Shown one piece after another: positions 53,005 to 63,184 of a DNA stretch of 64,000 nt; positions within the stretch are counted from its first letter, which is position 1; each line of letters begins with the position of its first letter. Under the pieces are notes generated by a model, which was not told the DNA's origin, ran no database searches, and saw only the letters and a program-made list of their open reading frames with translations. The stretch lies in assembly GCF_018588885.1 (NCBI RefSeq), contig NZ_JAFFIW010000009.1:124001-188000 (forward strand), given 5' to 3'. The translations under genes and the position numbers were made by a program. The stretch is from Mesorhizobium sp. dw_380 (lineage in GTDB: Bacteria; Pseudomonadota; Alphaproteobacteria; Rhizobiales; Rhizobiaceae).

Positions 53005-56000
53005 TCAGCTGCACCCGCTCGTAGCCCCACACGTATCGCACTTCTCGCACGTCCCATTCCGCACCATCGTAAAGTTCTGGCACTCGGAGCAGGAATTGCC
53101 GGTGTAGCCCTGGAGCAGTGACTTGGCGCGGCGGTCGGCGGCGAGTTTTTTCGCCTCGGCGGCCTCAACGGCGGCCGCGTCGGTGAACAGGGCCGCGGCG
53201 CCAGAGCTCTCGGAGGCCACGTCGGCCGCCTCCTCGAAGGCCATGTCTTCGGCCAATTCCTTGGCCCGCTCCTCATAGTCGCGCTTGTAGGCGATCGCCT
53301 CGTCGCTGGCCGGCTTCAGTGCCAGCACGTTGGAGCCGGAGAAGGCCGTCGGCGCCGAGCGGGCAGGGGTTCCGGCGCCGGCAAAGCCCTTCGGATCGTT
53401 GCCGCTTGCCCTGGAAACGAGCTTCACCGGCGAACCCCGGGTCAAGCCCTTGGAGACGGCGTCGGTCTTGCCTTCGCTGATGCCGCGGCCAAGCGCGGTG
53501 TTGGAGAAGTCCGACTGGTCGACATGGGCAAGATCGTTGCGGCCGAGATAGGAGATCGCCAATTCCCGGAACACGTAGTCGAGGATCGACGTCGCGCTCT
53601 TGATGGCATCGTTGCCGATGACCATGCCGGCCGGCTCGAACTTGGTGAAGGTGAAGGCATGCACATATTCGTCGAGCGGCACGCCATATTGCAGGCCGAG
53701 CGAAATCGCGATGGCGAAGTTGTTGAGAAGGCCGCGCAGCGTCGCGCCTTCCTTGTTCATGTCGATGAAGATCTCGCCGAGGCGGCCATCGTCATATTCG
53801 CCGGTGCGCAGGAAGATGGTGTTGCCACCGATCTTGGCCTTCTGCGTATAGCCCTTGCGGCGGCCGGGGAGCTTTTCCTGCTCGCGCGACACGCGCTCGA
53901 TGATGCGCTCGACGATGCGCTCGGTGATCTGGGCGGCGCGGGCGGCGGCAGGTGCCTGGATCAGCTGCTCGACGGCTTCGTCCTCGTCCTCCTCGCCATC
54001 GGCGAGCAGCGAGGCGTTCAGCGGCTGCGACAGCTTGGACCCGTCGCGGTAGAGTGCGTTGGCCTTCAGCGCCAGCTTCCACGACAGCATGTAGGCGCCC
54101 TTGGCGTCCTCCACCGTCGCATCGTTCGGCATGTTGATGGTCTTGGAGATGGCGCCCGAGATGAAGGGCTGCGCCGCTGCCATCATCTGGATGTGGCTGT
54201 TGATCGAAAGCGAGCGCTTGCCGATCTTGCCGCAGGGGCTCGCGCAGTCGAACACCGCCAGGTGTTCGGCCTTGAGGAAGGGCGCCCCTTCCAGCGTCAT
54301 GGCGCCGCAGACATGGATGTTGGCGGCCTCGATGTCCTTCCTGGAGAAGCCCAGCGCCGGCAGCATCTCGAACGAGAAGTCGTTGAGCTGCTCGTCGGTG
54401 AAGCCAAACGTCTCCTTCACCCAGTCGGCGCCGAGCGTCCACTGGTTGAAGACGAACTTGATGTCGAAGGCCGACTTCAGGGCGGCATTCAGCGCGGCAA
54501 TCTTCTCGTCGCTAAAACCCTTTGCCTTGAGCGAACCGGGATTGACGCCGGGCGCCTGGTTGAGGTTGCCATGGCCGACCGCATAAGCCTCGATCTCGGC
54601 GATCTGGCTCTCGGAATAGCCGAGCGTCCTGAGCGCTTCCGGAACGGCGCGGTTGATGATCTTGAAGTAGCCGCCGCCGGCGAGCTTCTTGAACTTTACC
54701 AGCGCGAAGTCGGGCTCGATGCCGGTGGTGTCGCAATCCATGACCAGTCCGATCGTGCCGGTCGGCGCGATCACGGTTGCCTGCGCGTTGCGGTAGCCAT
54801 GCTCCTCGCCAAGCTCTATGGCGCGGTCCCAGGCCGCTTTCGCATGCTCGGCCAGTGCCTGCTGCTTCAAGTCGGAGGCGACCAGCGGCACCGGATTGAC
54901 GGCCAGCTTCTCATAGCCGTCCTTGTCGCCATAGGCGGCGCGGCGATGGTTGCGCATGACGCGCAGCATGTTTTGCGCGTTGCGGTCATAGTCGGCGAAG
55001 GCGCCAAGTTCGGAAGCCATCTCGGCCGAAGTCGAATAAGCCACACCGGTCATGATCGCGGTCAGCGCGGCGCAGATGGCGCGGCCCTCGTCGGAATCAT
55101 AGGGAATGCCCGAGGTCATCAAGAGGCCGCCAATATTGGCGTAGCCGAGGCCGAGCGTGCGGTATTCGTAGGAGAGCTTGGCGATCTCCTTCGACGGGAA
55201 CTGCGCCATCATGACGGAGATTTCGAGGACGACGGTCCACAGCCGCACCGTATGCTCGTAGGCAGCGATGTCGATCGTGCCGTCGGCATTGCGGTAGGGG
55301 AGCAAATTGATCGAGGCGAGGTTGCAGGCCGTGTCGTCGAGGAACATGTATTCCGAGCACGGGTTGGAGGCCCGGATCGCACCAGCGGACGCGCAGGTGT
55401 GCCAGTCGTTCATCGTCGTGTTGAAATGCAGGCCCGGATCGGCCGACGCCCAGGCGGCGTAGCCGATCTTTTCCCAGAGATCCCTGGCCTTCAGCGTCTT
55501 CAGGACCTTGCCGTCCTTGCGGGCGGTCAGGTGCCAGTCGGCGTCCTGCTCGACGGCGCGCAGGAAATCGTCCTTCAGCGACACCGAATTGTTGGAGTTC
55601 TGGCCCGAAACGGTCAGGTAGGCGTCCGAATCCCAGTCGGTGTCGTAGGTCTTGAACGACATCGAAGTGTAGCCCTGCTTGGCGAACTGGATGACGCGGT
55701 AGATGTAGTTCTCCGGCACGGCCGATTTCTTGGCCGCCTTGATCTCGCGCTTCAGCGCCGTGTTGATGGCCGGATCGAAGCAGTCGTCGTCATGGCCTTC
55801 GCAATTGACGCAGGCCTTCATGATGGCTTCGAGATGCTTCTTGACGATCTTGGAGCCGGTCACCAGCGAGGCGACCTTCTGCTCTTCATTGACCTTCCAG
55901 TCGATGAATTCCTCGACGTCGGGGTGGTCGGCATCGACGATCACCATTTTCGCCGCACGGCGCGTCGTGCCGCCCGACTTGATGGCGCCCGCCGCGCGGT

Positions 56001-56784
56001 CGCCGATCTTGAGGAAGCTCATCAGGCCGGACGAACGGCCGCCGCCGGACAGCTTTTCGCCCTCGCCGCGCAGCAGCGAGAAGTTGGAGCCGGTGCCGGA
56101 GCCGTATTTGAACAGGCGCGCTTCGCGCACCCACAGGTCCATGATGCCGCCCTCGTTGACGAGATCGTCCTGCACGCCCTGGATGAAACAGGCATGCGGC
56201 TGCGGGTGCTCGTAGGAGGATTTCGACTTGGTCAGCTTGCCGGTGAAGGGGTCGACGTAGAAGTGGCCCTGGCTCGGACCGTCGATGCCGTATGCCCAGT
56301 GCAGGCCGGTGTTGAACCATTGCGGCGAATTCGGCGCCACGCGCTGAGTGGCCAGCATATAGGCAAGCTCGTCGCGGAAGGCGCGCGCGTCGTCTTCAGA
56401 CTTGAAGTAGCCGCCCTTCCAGCCCCAATAGGTCCAGGTGCCGGCCAGCCGGTCGAAGACCTGGCGGGCGTCGATCTCGGAACCATAGCGCTCGGCTTCC
56501 GGCAGCTTGGCAAGTTCGGCCTCGTCGGCGACGGAGCGCCACAGGAAGGAGGGGACGTCGTTCTCTTCGACCTTCTTCAGGCGTGCGGGCACGCCGGCCT
56601 TGCGGAAATATTTCTGCGCCAGGATGTCGGCGGCGACCTGGGAGAACTGCGCGGGCACATCTATGTTGTCGAGACGGAACACCACCGAGCCGTCCGGATT
56701 CCTGATCTCGGAAAGCGCCTTGCGGAATTCGATCTCCGCATAAGCCGATTGCCCTTGCTTGGTGAAGCGACGCTCGATGCGCAT
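53005..56784 (-). CDS. nrdJ: Adenosylcobalamin-dependent (class II) ribonucleotide reductase
   Basis: 1259 residues, the long class II form. Catalytic landmarks: the finger-loop motif [11 protein letters not shown], cysteine-containing [11 protein letters not shown] region, substrate-site [20 protein letters not shown] and a C-terminal zinc-binding tail with CSEC, CEKCDTC and GCS. It makes deoxynucleotides for DNA synthesis using B12, so it is essential unless another class is encoded elsewhere. NrdR-box-like palindromes lie upstream (56800-56815, 57018-57062); hicAB follows directly. Confidence 0.97.
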   Translation of the reverse strand: MRIERRFTKQGQSAYAEIEFRKALSEIRNPDGSVVFRLDNIDVPAQFSQVAADILAQKYFRKAGVPARLKKVEENDVPSFLWRSVADEAELAKLPEAERYGSEIDARQVFDRLAGTWTYWGWKGGYFKSEDDARAFRDELAYMLATQRVAPNSPQWFNTGLHWAYGIDGPSQGHFYVDPFTGKLTKSKSSYEHPQPHACFIQGVQDDLVNEGGIMDLWVREARLFKYGSGTGSNFSLLRGEGEKLSGGGRSSGLMSFLKIGDRAAGAIKSGGTTRRAAKMVIVDADHPDVEEFIDWKVNEEQKVASLVTGSKIVKKHLEAIMKACVNCEGHDDDCFDPAINTALKREIKAAKKSAVPENYIYRVIQFAKQGYTSMSFKTYDTDWDSDAYLTVSGQNSNNSVSLKDDFLRAVEQDADWHLTARKDGKVLKTLKARDLWEKIGYAAWASADPGLHFNTTMNDWHTCASAGAIRASNPCSEYMFLDDTACNLASINLLPYRNADGTIDIAAYEHTVRLWTVVLEISVMMAQFPSKEIAKLSYEYRTLGLGYANIGGLLMTSGIPYDSDEGRAICAALTAIMTGVAYSTSAEMASELGAFADYDRNAQNMLRVMRNHRRAAYGDKDGYEKLAVNPVPLVASDLKQQALAEHAKAAWDRAIELGEEHGYRNAQATVIAPTGTIGLVMDCDTTGIEPDFALVKFKKLAGGGYFKIINRAVPEALRTLGYSESQIAEIEAYAVGHGNLNQAPGVNPGSLKAKGFSDEKIAALNAALKSAFDIKFVFNQWTLGADWVKETFGFTDEQLNDFSFEMLPALGFSRKDIEAANIHVCGAMTLEGAPFLKAEHLAVFDCASPCGKIGKRSLSINSHIQMMAAAQPFISGAISKTINMPNDATVEDAKGAYMLSWKLALKANALYRDGSKLSQPLNASLLADGEEDEDEAVEQLIQAPAAARAAQITERIVERIIERVSREQEKLPGRRKGYTQKAKIGGNTIFLRTGEYDDGRLGEIFIDMNKEGATLRGLLNNFAIAISLGLQYGVPLDEYVHAFTFTKFEPAGMVIGNDAIKSATSILDYVFRELAISYLGRNDLAHVDQSDFSNTALGRGISEGKTDAVSKGLTRGSPVKLVSRASGNDPKGFAGAGTPARSAPTAFSGSNVLALKPASDEAIAYKRDYEERAKELAEDMAFEEAADVASESSGAAALFTDAAAVEAAEAKKLAADRRAKSLLQGYTGNSCSECQNFTMVRNGTCEKCDTCGATSGCS

Positions 56785-56799
56785 TGGTCCGGTCCCTTT

Positions 56800-56815
56800 T
56801 GTCTATATATAGCGC
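56800..56815. promoter_or_regulatory. NrdR-box-like palindrome near the nrdJ start
   Basis: CTATATATAG core (56803-56812) flanked by GTGT-like bases, 16 bp upstream of the nrdJ ATG. The core is the palindromic centre of the NrdR consensus (ACACWATATATWGTGT); outer bases match in part. Could also overlap the promoter. Confidence 0.5.
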
Positions 56816-57017
56816 TTTCGTCAGGGGATTTCTGCCCCCAAATGCGAAACGCGCATGTCCGCCGTCTGCCGGCGTTCGCAAACGGCCGGCTCTCCATATC
56901 GCGGCCTCCCTCGGCCCATGCAGCCAAAGCTCCTTGCGAAGCTTCCGCTCGACGCGCCGAGGAACCCGCGGGTCCCTCAAATCTGATTTTTTCGATTCCC
57001 TCACTCGAGGGAAGTTC

Positions 57018-57062
57018 ACACTATCTAGCGTCGAACCTAGCTGCAAACACTAAATATAGTAT
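57018..57062. promoter_or_regulatory. Two further NrdR-box-like sites upstream of nrdJ
   Basis: Site 57018-57033 (ACACTATCTAGCGT...) and site 57047-57062 (ACACTAAATATAGTAT; 14 of 16 positions agree with the NrdR consensus) are spaced 29 bp start to start, close to the three-turn spacing of paired NrdR boxes. They lie in the 666-bp non-coding stretch 56785-57450, which has no gene I can support. Confidence 0.55.
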
Positions 57063-57450
57063 TAACAGACAATTTATTCCAGTCCGACAATTCTCCCTTT
57101 CGTCGCCCCACCACCCCACGACCCCAACGCTTCCGCCGGCCTCGTAGACAGGCGGAAATGCGGGCAAAACGCACATAATCCGGGAAAAAGACCGGGCTCA
57201 GAACTTTCCGGTCGCACTCTCAACAGGAGCGCATGGCCTATAAAAGGCGACTCGTTTTGCGCCGTCAAGGATTCGTTTGCGTAGCTTTTGTGACCCCAAC
57301 ATCTTGTGTGTCACACATGTGGATAACGGGGATAGAATGCGCCGCTGCGATTGCCGTTTCCGGCGGCGGGTTTGCGGGCCGATGACGGTCTGAGGCGCTC
57401 GTTTGGAGCAATCCGGGCCGCAGCGGCTCGTCGGGCTGAAAAGTCGTGGT

Positions 57451-57762
57451 TCAGCCGTAATGCAGCTTGGGTTTCGCCTCGGTGCCGGCGAACTGCACGC
57501 CGATCCGTTCGTTGCGGCGCCAGCGAACCTCGCAGCGATAGGCGACGCCGTCCAGCGGCACATAGAGAAGGAAACGATCCGGAACCCGGGACTCCAGTGG
57601 GATCTTCAACTCGGCGCCGCCCGCATGCTGGTTGCGCACCGTACAGCCGACCTCGGAGTTCTGAATTCCGGCAATGATCGATCCGCCCTTGAGCACGCGA
57701 GGGCGATGCTCGCGCTGCGGCTCGCCGGGATCTTGCTGAAGTGGATCTACAGGATTCGCCAT
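57451..57762 (-). CDS. PilZ domain protein
   Basis: 103 residues: EHRPRVLKGGSIIA and SEVGCTVRNQHAGGAELKIPL, with LYVPLDGVAYRCEVRWRRNERIGVQF, follow the PilZ pattern (RxxxR then DxSxxG-like). The c-di-GMP-binding residues are partly degenerate, so c-di-GMP binding is uncertain. Rhizobia carry many such small PilZ proteins. Confidence 0.82.
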   Translation of the reverse strand: MANPVDPLQQDPGEPQREHRPRVLKGGSIIAGIQNSEVGCTVRNQHAGGAELKIPLESRVPDRFLLYVPLDGVAYRCEVRWRRNERIGVQFAGTEAKPKLHYG

Positions 57763-57892
57763 CGATCAAATGCCAGATTGACCGCTTTGTAGCGAAGAAA
57801 AATTAGCAAACCATTCATGCTGCACATGACGAGGTTGTGAATCGGTCGCGATGCCGCGCAAGAGGCCGGCTGCATTGCGCAAAACAAGGAGC

Positions 57893-58381
57893 TTAGGGAA
57901 ACCTGTGCGGATCGGCGCAGAAATAGGCGATGATCTGGCAAAGGTCGGGTTCATTGACCATGCGCACTGCTTCGCTGGAACTGACCCATTTGCGGGTGCG
58001 GGAGTGCTTTTCCTTCCAGCGGTCGGCGACCTTGTCGACGTGCAGCGGAAACACCAGCACCTCGCAAGGCACTTCCTCACCGGATGCCAGCACCTTGGCA
58101 TAGAAGTAGCGGCCGGCTTCGAGATGGGAGATGGTTCCGCGCAATCCGGCTTCCTCGCCGGCCTCGCGCGCCGCCGCTTCGCAGAGCGGCTCCCTGGCCT
58201 CGGGCCAACCCTTAGGCAGAACCCAGCGGCCGGTATCGCGGCTGGTGATCAGCATGATCTCGACACCGTTCCCTGTATCGCGCCAGGGCAGCGCGGCAAC
58301 CTGCAGACGGCACGGCGCGGTGCCGAAGAGTCGCCGGACCCTTTCGGCCAGATGGTTGTGCGTCGTTGGCCTCGTCAACAT
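57893..58381 (-). CDS. NUDIX hydrolase
   Basis: 162 residues with a clean Nudix box at about 58-80 (G-WPEAREPL-E-AAAREAGEEAG). LQVAALPWRDTGNGVEIMLITSR and the box arrangement resemble diadenosine/diphosphoinositol-type hydrolases; the exact nucleotide cannot be told. Separate gene, 130 bp from the PilZ gene. Confidence 0.92.
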   Translation of the reverse strand: MLTRPTTHNHLAERVRRLFGTAPCRLQVAALPWRDTGNGVEIMLITSRDTGRWVLPKGWPEAREPLCEAAAREAGEEAGLRGTISHLEAGRYFYAKVLASGEEVPCEVLVFPLHVDKVADRWKEKHSRTRKWVSSSEAVRMVNEPDLCQIIAYFCADPHRFP

Positions 58382-58591
58382 CGGAGAAGCTAGCCCCAGC
58401 CTCCAGAATCGTTTGCCGTCTCACGAATCTTACGACTAATTGTGACCAATAAAAGTAAAAACTTTGGTCGGGCCGGCTGACTTCGCCAACAAGGGTCGGT
58501 TTCACAGGATGCCCGGCCGCGCGGATCCATCCGCGCAAGCAAACAGCATCGTCGGCGGCGGCTTAGCTGGAGAAAGCGGCTCGTTCTCGAG

Positions 58592-59092
58592 TCAGCCGGC
58601 GTGATCGTCGGCGATCGGCTTCTGATAGGTGAAGCCCATGTCCCAGGGGAAATAGATCCAGGTGTCCTGGCTGACCTCGGTGACGAAAGTATCGACCAGC
58701 GGTCTGCCCTTGGGCTTGGCATAGACGGTGGCGAAGTGGGCCTTCGGCATCATCGCCCGCACGATGCCGGCGGTCTTGCCCGTATCGGTGAGGTCGTCGA
58801 TGATCAGCACGCCGGCGCCGTCATCGGCCAGCAGCGCGGGTGTGACCTCCTTCAGCACCTGCAACTGCCCCTGGCTGGTGTAGTCGTGATAGGAGGCGAC
58901 ACAGACCGTCTCGATGACGCGGATGCCGAGTTCGCGCGAGATGATTGCTGCGGGCACCAGCCCGCCGCGCGTGATGCAGACGATCGCTTTCCATTGACCC
59001 TTGTTGGCGCCGGCAAGCCGCCAGGCGAGCGCGCGGGCATCACGATGGAACTGGTCCCAGGAGACCGGGAAGGCTTTTTCGGGCAGGGACAT
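58592..59092 (-). CDS. gpt: Xanthine phosphoribosyltransferase
   Basis: 166 residues from the ATG at 59092 (a GTG at 59101 would add three). PRPP-binding motif [13 protein letters not shown], the [10 protein letters not shown] loop and a C-terminal WIYFPWD segment match Gpt-type xanthine/guanine phosphoribosyltransferases for purine salvage. The 210-bp upstream stretch to the Nudix gene is empty on inspection. Confidence 0.92.
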   Translation of the reverse strand: MSLPEKAFPVSWDQFHRDARALAWRLAGANKGQWKAIVCITRGGLVPAAIISRELGIRVIETVCVASYHDYTSQGQLQVLKEVTPALLADDGAGVLIIDDLTDTGKTAGIVRAMMPKAHFATVYAKPKGRPLVDTFVTEVSQDTWIYFPWDMGFTYQKPIADDHAG

Positions 59093-59206
59093 TTCGCGCA
59101 CTCCGCAGCACGCGAGGGCCGCGTGCGAGAAAACAGGGGAATGCGCGCGGAATTAACTGGAAAACCTTGGGCTTGGCAAGGGCGGCCGGCAGCGATGGCT
59201 GTGGAC

Positions 59207-60040
59207 TTATCGCGAGAGGAAGGCCGCGACCTGTGCCGTGCGCAGCACCGTGCGCGTCACCCCGCCGAACAGCAGCTGGCGCAGCCAGGAATGGCTGTAG
59301 GCGCCAAGAACCAGGAGATCGGCGCCGGTCTCGGCGACCCTGTTCTGGATCATGTCATCGACCGAGGTGCCGCCCGATTTCTGCACCGACACGCTGACCG
59401 TGGCGCCGTGGCGCGACAGGGCCGCCGCGATTTCGGCGCCGGCGGCCTCCGGACTTTCGTCGAGCGTATCGGGTGGATCGATGACCAGTATGTCGGTTTT
59501 CTCGGCCTCGATGATGAAGGGGAGGGCGTCGAAGGCGGCGCGCGCGGCCTCCTTGCTGCCGTTCCAGGCGAGCAGCACGTGTTTGAACGTGGTGACCAGC
59601 GGACCCGCACTCGGCACCACCAGCACCGGCCGGCCGGCATCATAGACTAGCGTGTCGACATCAGCGCTCGGATCGCCGCCGGTGTCGCGCTGGGCGGCGA
59701 TGATGAGATCGGCGGCGCGCACGCTCGAAATGCCGGTCAGCGCGCTGTCGCCGGAGAAACTCTCCAGGCTGCGCCACTCGAAGGAGAGACCGGAATCCTC
59801 GATGCGCCTGAGAAAGACGGCCTGCAGCTTCTCGGCCCGCTCCCGGTTCATGTCGGCCGACACCTGCAGGAACTCGGTATCGGGAAAGCCGGTCGCCGAT
59901 GTGTAGGGCACAGGAAGCGCTTCGGCATGGATGCCGATCAGATGGCTCTGGAAGCGGTTGGCGAGCGGAATGGCGCAGTCGAGTACGCGCTCGGCATCCT
60001 GCTCGTTCTGCAGAATCGCGACGATGGTCTTGAAACGCAT
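59207..60040 (-). CDS. Tandem universal stress protein (UspA)
   Basis: 277 residues with two Usp domains. Domain 2 has the ATP-binding G-2x-G-9x-G(S/T) pattern (LVLGAYSHSWLRQLLFGGVTRTVL); domain 1 starts KTIVAILQNEQDAERVLDCAIPLA. UspA proteins bind nucleotides and help survive stress. Monocistronic, separated from the CinA-like gene by a palindromic repeat. Confidence 0.88.
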   Translation of the reverse strand: MRFKTIVAILQNEQDAERVLDCAIPLANRFQSHLIGIHAEALPVPYTSATGFPDTEFLQVSADMNRERAEKLQAVFLRRIEDSGLSFEWRSLESFSGDSALTGISSVRAADLIIAAQRDTGGDPSADVDTLVYDAGRPVLVVPSAGPLVTTFKHVLLAWNGSKEAARAAFDALPFIIEAEKTDILVIDPPDTLDESPEAAGAEIAAALSRHGATVSVSVQKSGGTSVDDMIQNRVAETGADLLVLGAYSHSWLRQLLFGGVTRTVLRTAQVAAFLSR

Positions 60041-60117
60041 GATGATCCCTCAATCTGGCGAGCGTTCGATCTCGCGTGCAAGGAAACGCCCCGGCGCAGT
60101 GCTTGGTTCCGGCTATA

Positions 60118-60183
60118 GCAATTCCAGGAAAAGTGTGAACGGTTTTCCCGGGAAAGCGCTACGCGCTTTCCCTAGGGAATTGC
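60118..60183. repeat. Nested palindromic repeat
   Basis: Outer arms GCAATTCC (60118-60125) and GGAATTGC (60176-60183); inner arms GGGAAAGCGC (60150-60159) and GCGCTTTCCC (60163-60172) with a three-base loop, so the sequence can form a cruciform or strong hairpin. Recognised as a rhizobial short-repeat type. Lies between the two minus-strand genes usp and CinA-like. Confidence 0.8.
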
Positions 60184-60208
60184 GCCAAAACAAAGGGCTA
60201 GAAGCTGA

Positions 60209-60952
60209 TCAGCGTGCCTTGGCCACGAAACCCGCCACCATCGCTTCGACATCGGCGCGCGCCGCGTCGAGCGCCTCCTGGCTGCGGGCACGAACAACCA
60301 GTTCGGTCGAGAATTTGCCATCGCCGTATTTCGGATAGGAGCCGATGATCGTGTCCGGATGCGCCTTCTGGATCTCACCCAACGGCCCGCCGACAAGGCC
60401 TTCGCCGAACGGACAGTGCACCGTCGCCGAGAGCATCTTCGCGCCGGTCTTCAGCGTCGGCACGACATTGTCGAGCATGGCCTGGAAGATCGAGGGCACG
60501 CCAGCCATGACGTGGACGTTGCCGATCCGAAAGCCCGGCGCCACGGACACCGGGTTGTCGATATGGTCGGCGCCGCGCGGCATCCGCGCCATGCGCTTGC
60601 GCGCCTCGGTGTATTCGATGCCGCGCGCCGCATAGCTCGCCCCCAGCATCGCATAGGCCTTGGCATCGTATTCGCAAGGAACGCCGAACGCTTTGGCAAT
60701 CGAATCGGCTGTGATGTCGTCATGGGTCGGGCCGATGCCGCCCGTCGTGAACACATAGGTGTAGCGCGCGCGCACGGCATTCACCGCCGCGACGATCTCG
60801 TCTTCCTCGTCGGGAACGATGCGCACTTCCTTCAGATCGATGCCAACCGCCGTCATGATGTCGGCGAGGTGACCGATATTCTTGTCCTTGGTGCGGCCGG
60901 ACAGAATTTCATCGCCGATGACAAGCATGGCGGCAGTGACGATTTCAGTCAT
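60209..60952 (-). CDS. CinA/MoaB-like molybdopterin-binding domain protein
   Basis: 247 residues. AAMLVIGDEILSGRTKDKNIGHLADIM and FTTGGIGPTHDDITADSIAKAF are the MoaB/CinA N-terminal MPT-binding domain, with no CinA C-terminal (NMN deamidase) domain. Such short forms are widespread in alphaproteobacteria; a role in NAD repair or molybdopterin handling is unproven. Confidence 0.9.
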   Translation of the reverse strand: MTEIVTAAMLVIGDEILSGRTKDKNIGHLADIMTAVGIDLKEVRIVPDEEDEIVAAVNAVRARYTYVFTTGGIGPTHDDITADSIAKAFGVPCEYDAKAYAMLGASYAARGIEYTEARKRMARMPRGADHIDNPVSVAPGFRIGNVHVMAGVPSIFQAMLDNVVPTLKTGAKMLSATVHCPFGEGLVGGPLGEIQKAHPDTIIGSYPKYGDGKFSTELVVRARSQEALDAARADVEAMVAGFVAKAR

Positions 60953-61115
60953 GGAGGGCTCCGGCAGGACGGTCGCCTGAGATAGCGCGGCGCGTGCCTG
61001 TCGGCAATGCCAACCGAGCGGTGAACAAACTGTGCCTTGATGCGCCCGTTTCGATGCGCGGTTGCGGCGCGAGCGGATGCGGTTAAGCTCAAGCCGGTTC
61101 TGGTCCGGGTGAACA

Positions 61116-62132
61116 ATGCTGTTATCGATCCTGTCGTGGCTGCTGGCCCTGTTGTTCCTGCTGGCGGTCCTGGGGATCGCCTATCTGCTGCTGGCGACGC
61201 TGCGGATCGCGGCGAAGGCGGAAAGACTGGTGCCGCCGGTCGGAAAATTCGTCGAGGTCGACGGTCACCGCATCCACTATGTCGATGTGGGCGAGGGCAG
61301 GCCGATCGTCTTTCTGCACGGGCTTGGCGCCCAACTTCATCACTTCCGGCACACGCTGTTCGCACATTTCGGTCCGGGCTACCGGCTGATCGCGCTCGAT
61401 CGACCGGGATCGGGCTATTCGAGGCGTGCGAACGGCGCCACGGGCCGGTTGCCTGAACAGGCAGCTTTGGTGCAGCGCTTCATAGCGATTTTGGGCCTGG
61501 AAAGGCCGCTGGTGGTGGGCCACTCGCTGGGCGGCGCCATCGCGCTGACCCTGGCCGTGGAACACCCCGGGGCGATTTCGGGCATCGCCTTGCTGGCGCC
61601 ATTGACGCATCTTGAACCCAGGGCACGCCAGCGATTTGACCTGCTCTACATTCCCTCACGCCTGTTGCGCTGGATCATGGCTTATACCGTGGGGATACCG
61701 ATGAGCCTGCGATATTCGCGGCCGACCATGGAATTCATTTTCGCGCCGCAGGCTGTTCCGGCGGATTACATGATCGGCGGTGGTGGGTGGCTCGGGCTGC
61801 GGCCAGTCCATTTCCAGGCAACGTCCGCCGATATCGTGGCCATCGAACAGGATCTCCGCCGCATCGAGCAACGCTATGGCGAGATCGCCATGCCCGCCGG
61901 CATGCTTTTCGGAACCGCCGACCGCGTCATCGACGTCCGCATTCATGGCGAGCCGATGCAGGGCAAGATCGAAGGGCTCGATTTCGAACCGGTCGAGGGC
62001 GTTGGCCATATGCCGCAATTCGTCCAGCCGGAACGGGTCGCGGCCTTCATTCAACGCGTAGCGGCTCACGCATTTTGTGATCCGGCTTCACCGCCGCTTC
62101 ACGAGGAATTCAAGGAACCATTCGGCCGATGA
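61116..62132 (+). CDS. Membrane-anchored alpha/beta hydrolase
   Basis: 338 residues. An N-terminal hydrophobic anchor (residues 3-29) precedes an alpha/beta hydrolase: IVFLHGLGAQLHHF (oxyanion), Asp-containing ALDRPGSGYS, nucleophile elbow VGHSLGG (Ser137), GTADRVIDV (Asp) and VGHMPQF (His). Likely faces the periplasm as an esterase or epoxide-type hydrolase; the substrate is unknown. Confidence 0.86.
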   Translation: MLLSILSWLLALLFLLAVLGIAYLLLATLRIAAKAERLVPPVGKFVEVDGHRIHYVDVGEGRPIVFLHGLGAQLHHFRHTLFAHFGPGYRLIALDRPGSGYSRRANGATGRLPEQAALVQRFIAILGLERPLVVGHSLGGAIALTLAVEHPGAISGIALLAPLTHLEPRARQRFDLLYIPSRLLRWIMAYTVGIPMSLRYSRPTMEFIFAPQAVPADYMIGGGGWLGLRPVHFQATSADIVAIEQDLRRIEQRYGEIAMPAGMLFGTADRVIDVRIHGEPMQGKIEGLDFEPVEGVGHMPQFVQPERVAAFIQRVAAHAFCDPASPPLHEEFKEPFGR

Positions 62133-62188
62133 CTGGTTTGCCCCGTGTCGCACCCAAGGCGACGACGAAGACAAAACGGAGTTATCCA

Positions 62189-62473
62189 ATGTACAAGAAA
62201 GTTCTCGCAGCATCCGTTCTGACCGTTGGTCTCGCGACATCGGCGATGGCGCAGTCGTCGGACGGCACCTATTCCAACCGTCACCATTGGTGGCTGTTTG
62301 GTAATAACGAGGAAACAACCGTTGATCCCAACACCACCGGGAGCATCAATGCCGACCGGTCGGGATTGAACACCTCGGTCAATACCGGCGGGATCGGGCC
62401 ATGTGCCCACAACACACCCGGTCCAGATGCCAATGCCGGACTGAACGTCAACGATAAATACTGCGGCAAGTAG
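62189..62473 (+). CDS. Small secreted protein, unknown function
   Basis: 94 residues from the ATG at 62189 (CGGAG six bases upstream) with a signal peptide cleaved about AMA/Q (residue 21). The mature part is rich in Asn, Gly and Asp with repeated short turns (TVDPNTTGSINADRSGLNTSVNTGGIG) and two cysteines (GPCAHN, KYCGK). Similar NTG-rich small exoproteins occur in Mesorhizobium; function unknown. Confidence 0.72.
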   Translation: MYKKVLAASVLTVGLATSAMAQSSDGTYSNRHHWWLFGNNEETTVDPNTTGSINADRSGLNTSVNTGGIGPCAHNTPGPDANAGLNVNDKYCGK

Positions 62474-62580
62474 TTCAGTTCACGGGTATTTCGGCCAAGG
62501 GCAGCCAAAGGGCAATTGCCGGCCGCGGAGCGGTGTCTTCTCCAGACATCCGCGGTCGGCGCCCGGCCTTATGCCACCAA

Positions 62581-62820
62581 TCAGTCGGAAACCTCGGTCT
62601 GAGGCCGGTCACGGCCGTCGGCCAGTTCCTCGTGCCATTTGCCCTCGGAATCCTCATACTGGATGCCGTCGGTGGAGCCTGCCACCTGCTGCTCGGCCGA
62701 AGCGATTTCGGCGGCACGCAGCGCGTCCTGGTGGGTTGGGAATGTCTCCGAGAAGGTCGAGCCGACCTTGTAGGCCCAGCCGCCGTCATGCTCGACGATC
62801 TTATAAGTCAGCTTCGCCAT
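62581..62820 (-). CDS. DUF2188 family protein
   Basis: 79 residues: KLTYKIVEHDGGWAYKVGSTFSETFPTHQDALRAAEIASAEQQVAG with the DUF2188 pattern (YxVxxxxxgWxVk... T..eAl..A...A), then an acidic tail. A small stress-associated protein family with no known activity. Confidence 0.88.
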   Translation of the reverse strand: MAKLTYKIVEHDGGWAYKVGSTFSETFPTHQDALRAAEIASAEQQVAGSTDGIQYEDSEGKWHEELADGRDRPQTEVSD

Positions 62821-62847
62821 AAAAACCTCCGGTTGAAATCCGTCCGC

Positions 62848-63126
62848 TCAATGCAGCCGGTCGTCGGGCAGTTTGTCGTCGGGCACCAGCACTTCCGATT
62901 CCCTGGCGGCTTCGATAAGTGCCCGGCGCGCATCCGCCGTCGAACGATAACCCTCCAGCACTTTTAGGCAAGTGTCGAGGGCATCACGATGGCGCGGACC
63001 GCGATTGAGCGGCCACACCGTCATCAGGCACTCCGCCGCTTCCTGGGTGCTGCGGATATGGCGATACTTGCCGACATGGCCGAGTTCGACCACGACCGGC
63101 GTTTCAAAGGGTTTGTTGTCCATCAT
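62848..63126 (-). CDS. DUF982 family protein
   Basis: 92 residues: F-ETPVVVELGHVGKYRHIRSTQEAAECLMTVWP, followed by RRALIEAARESEVLV, matching DUF982, a short rhizobial family often linked to stress or plant association. Its 5' end lies about 60 bp from the double-hairpin repeat at 63185. Confidence 0.85.
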   Translation of the reverse strand: MMDNKPFETPVVVELGHVGKYRHIRSTQEAAECLMTVWPLNRGPRHRDALDTCLKVLEGYRSTADARRALIEAARESEVLVPDDKLPDDRLH

Positions 63127-63184
63127 GGCCGCAACGCAAAACAGCCAATTTGGTTGCGAAAATGGCCGTCGGCCTGCGCCCAAA

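Noticed and set aside
53524..57147. 1207-residue open frame on the plus strand opposite nrdJ
   Set aside because: It is the antisense shadow of nrdJ produced by high-GC codon bias; composition is dominated by Arg, Ala, Gly, Val and Asp with no domain, and nrdJ is complete on the other strand.
57771..57892. Possible tRNA or small RNA between PilZ and Nudix genes
   Set aside because: No cloverleaf, conserved T-arm sequence or strong terminator could be found.
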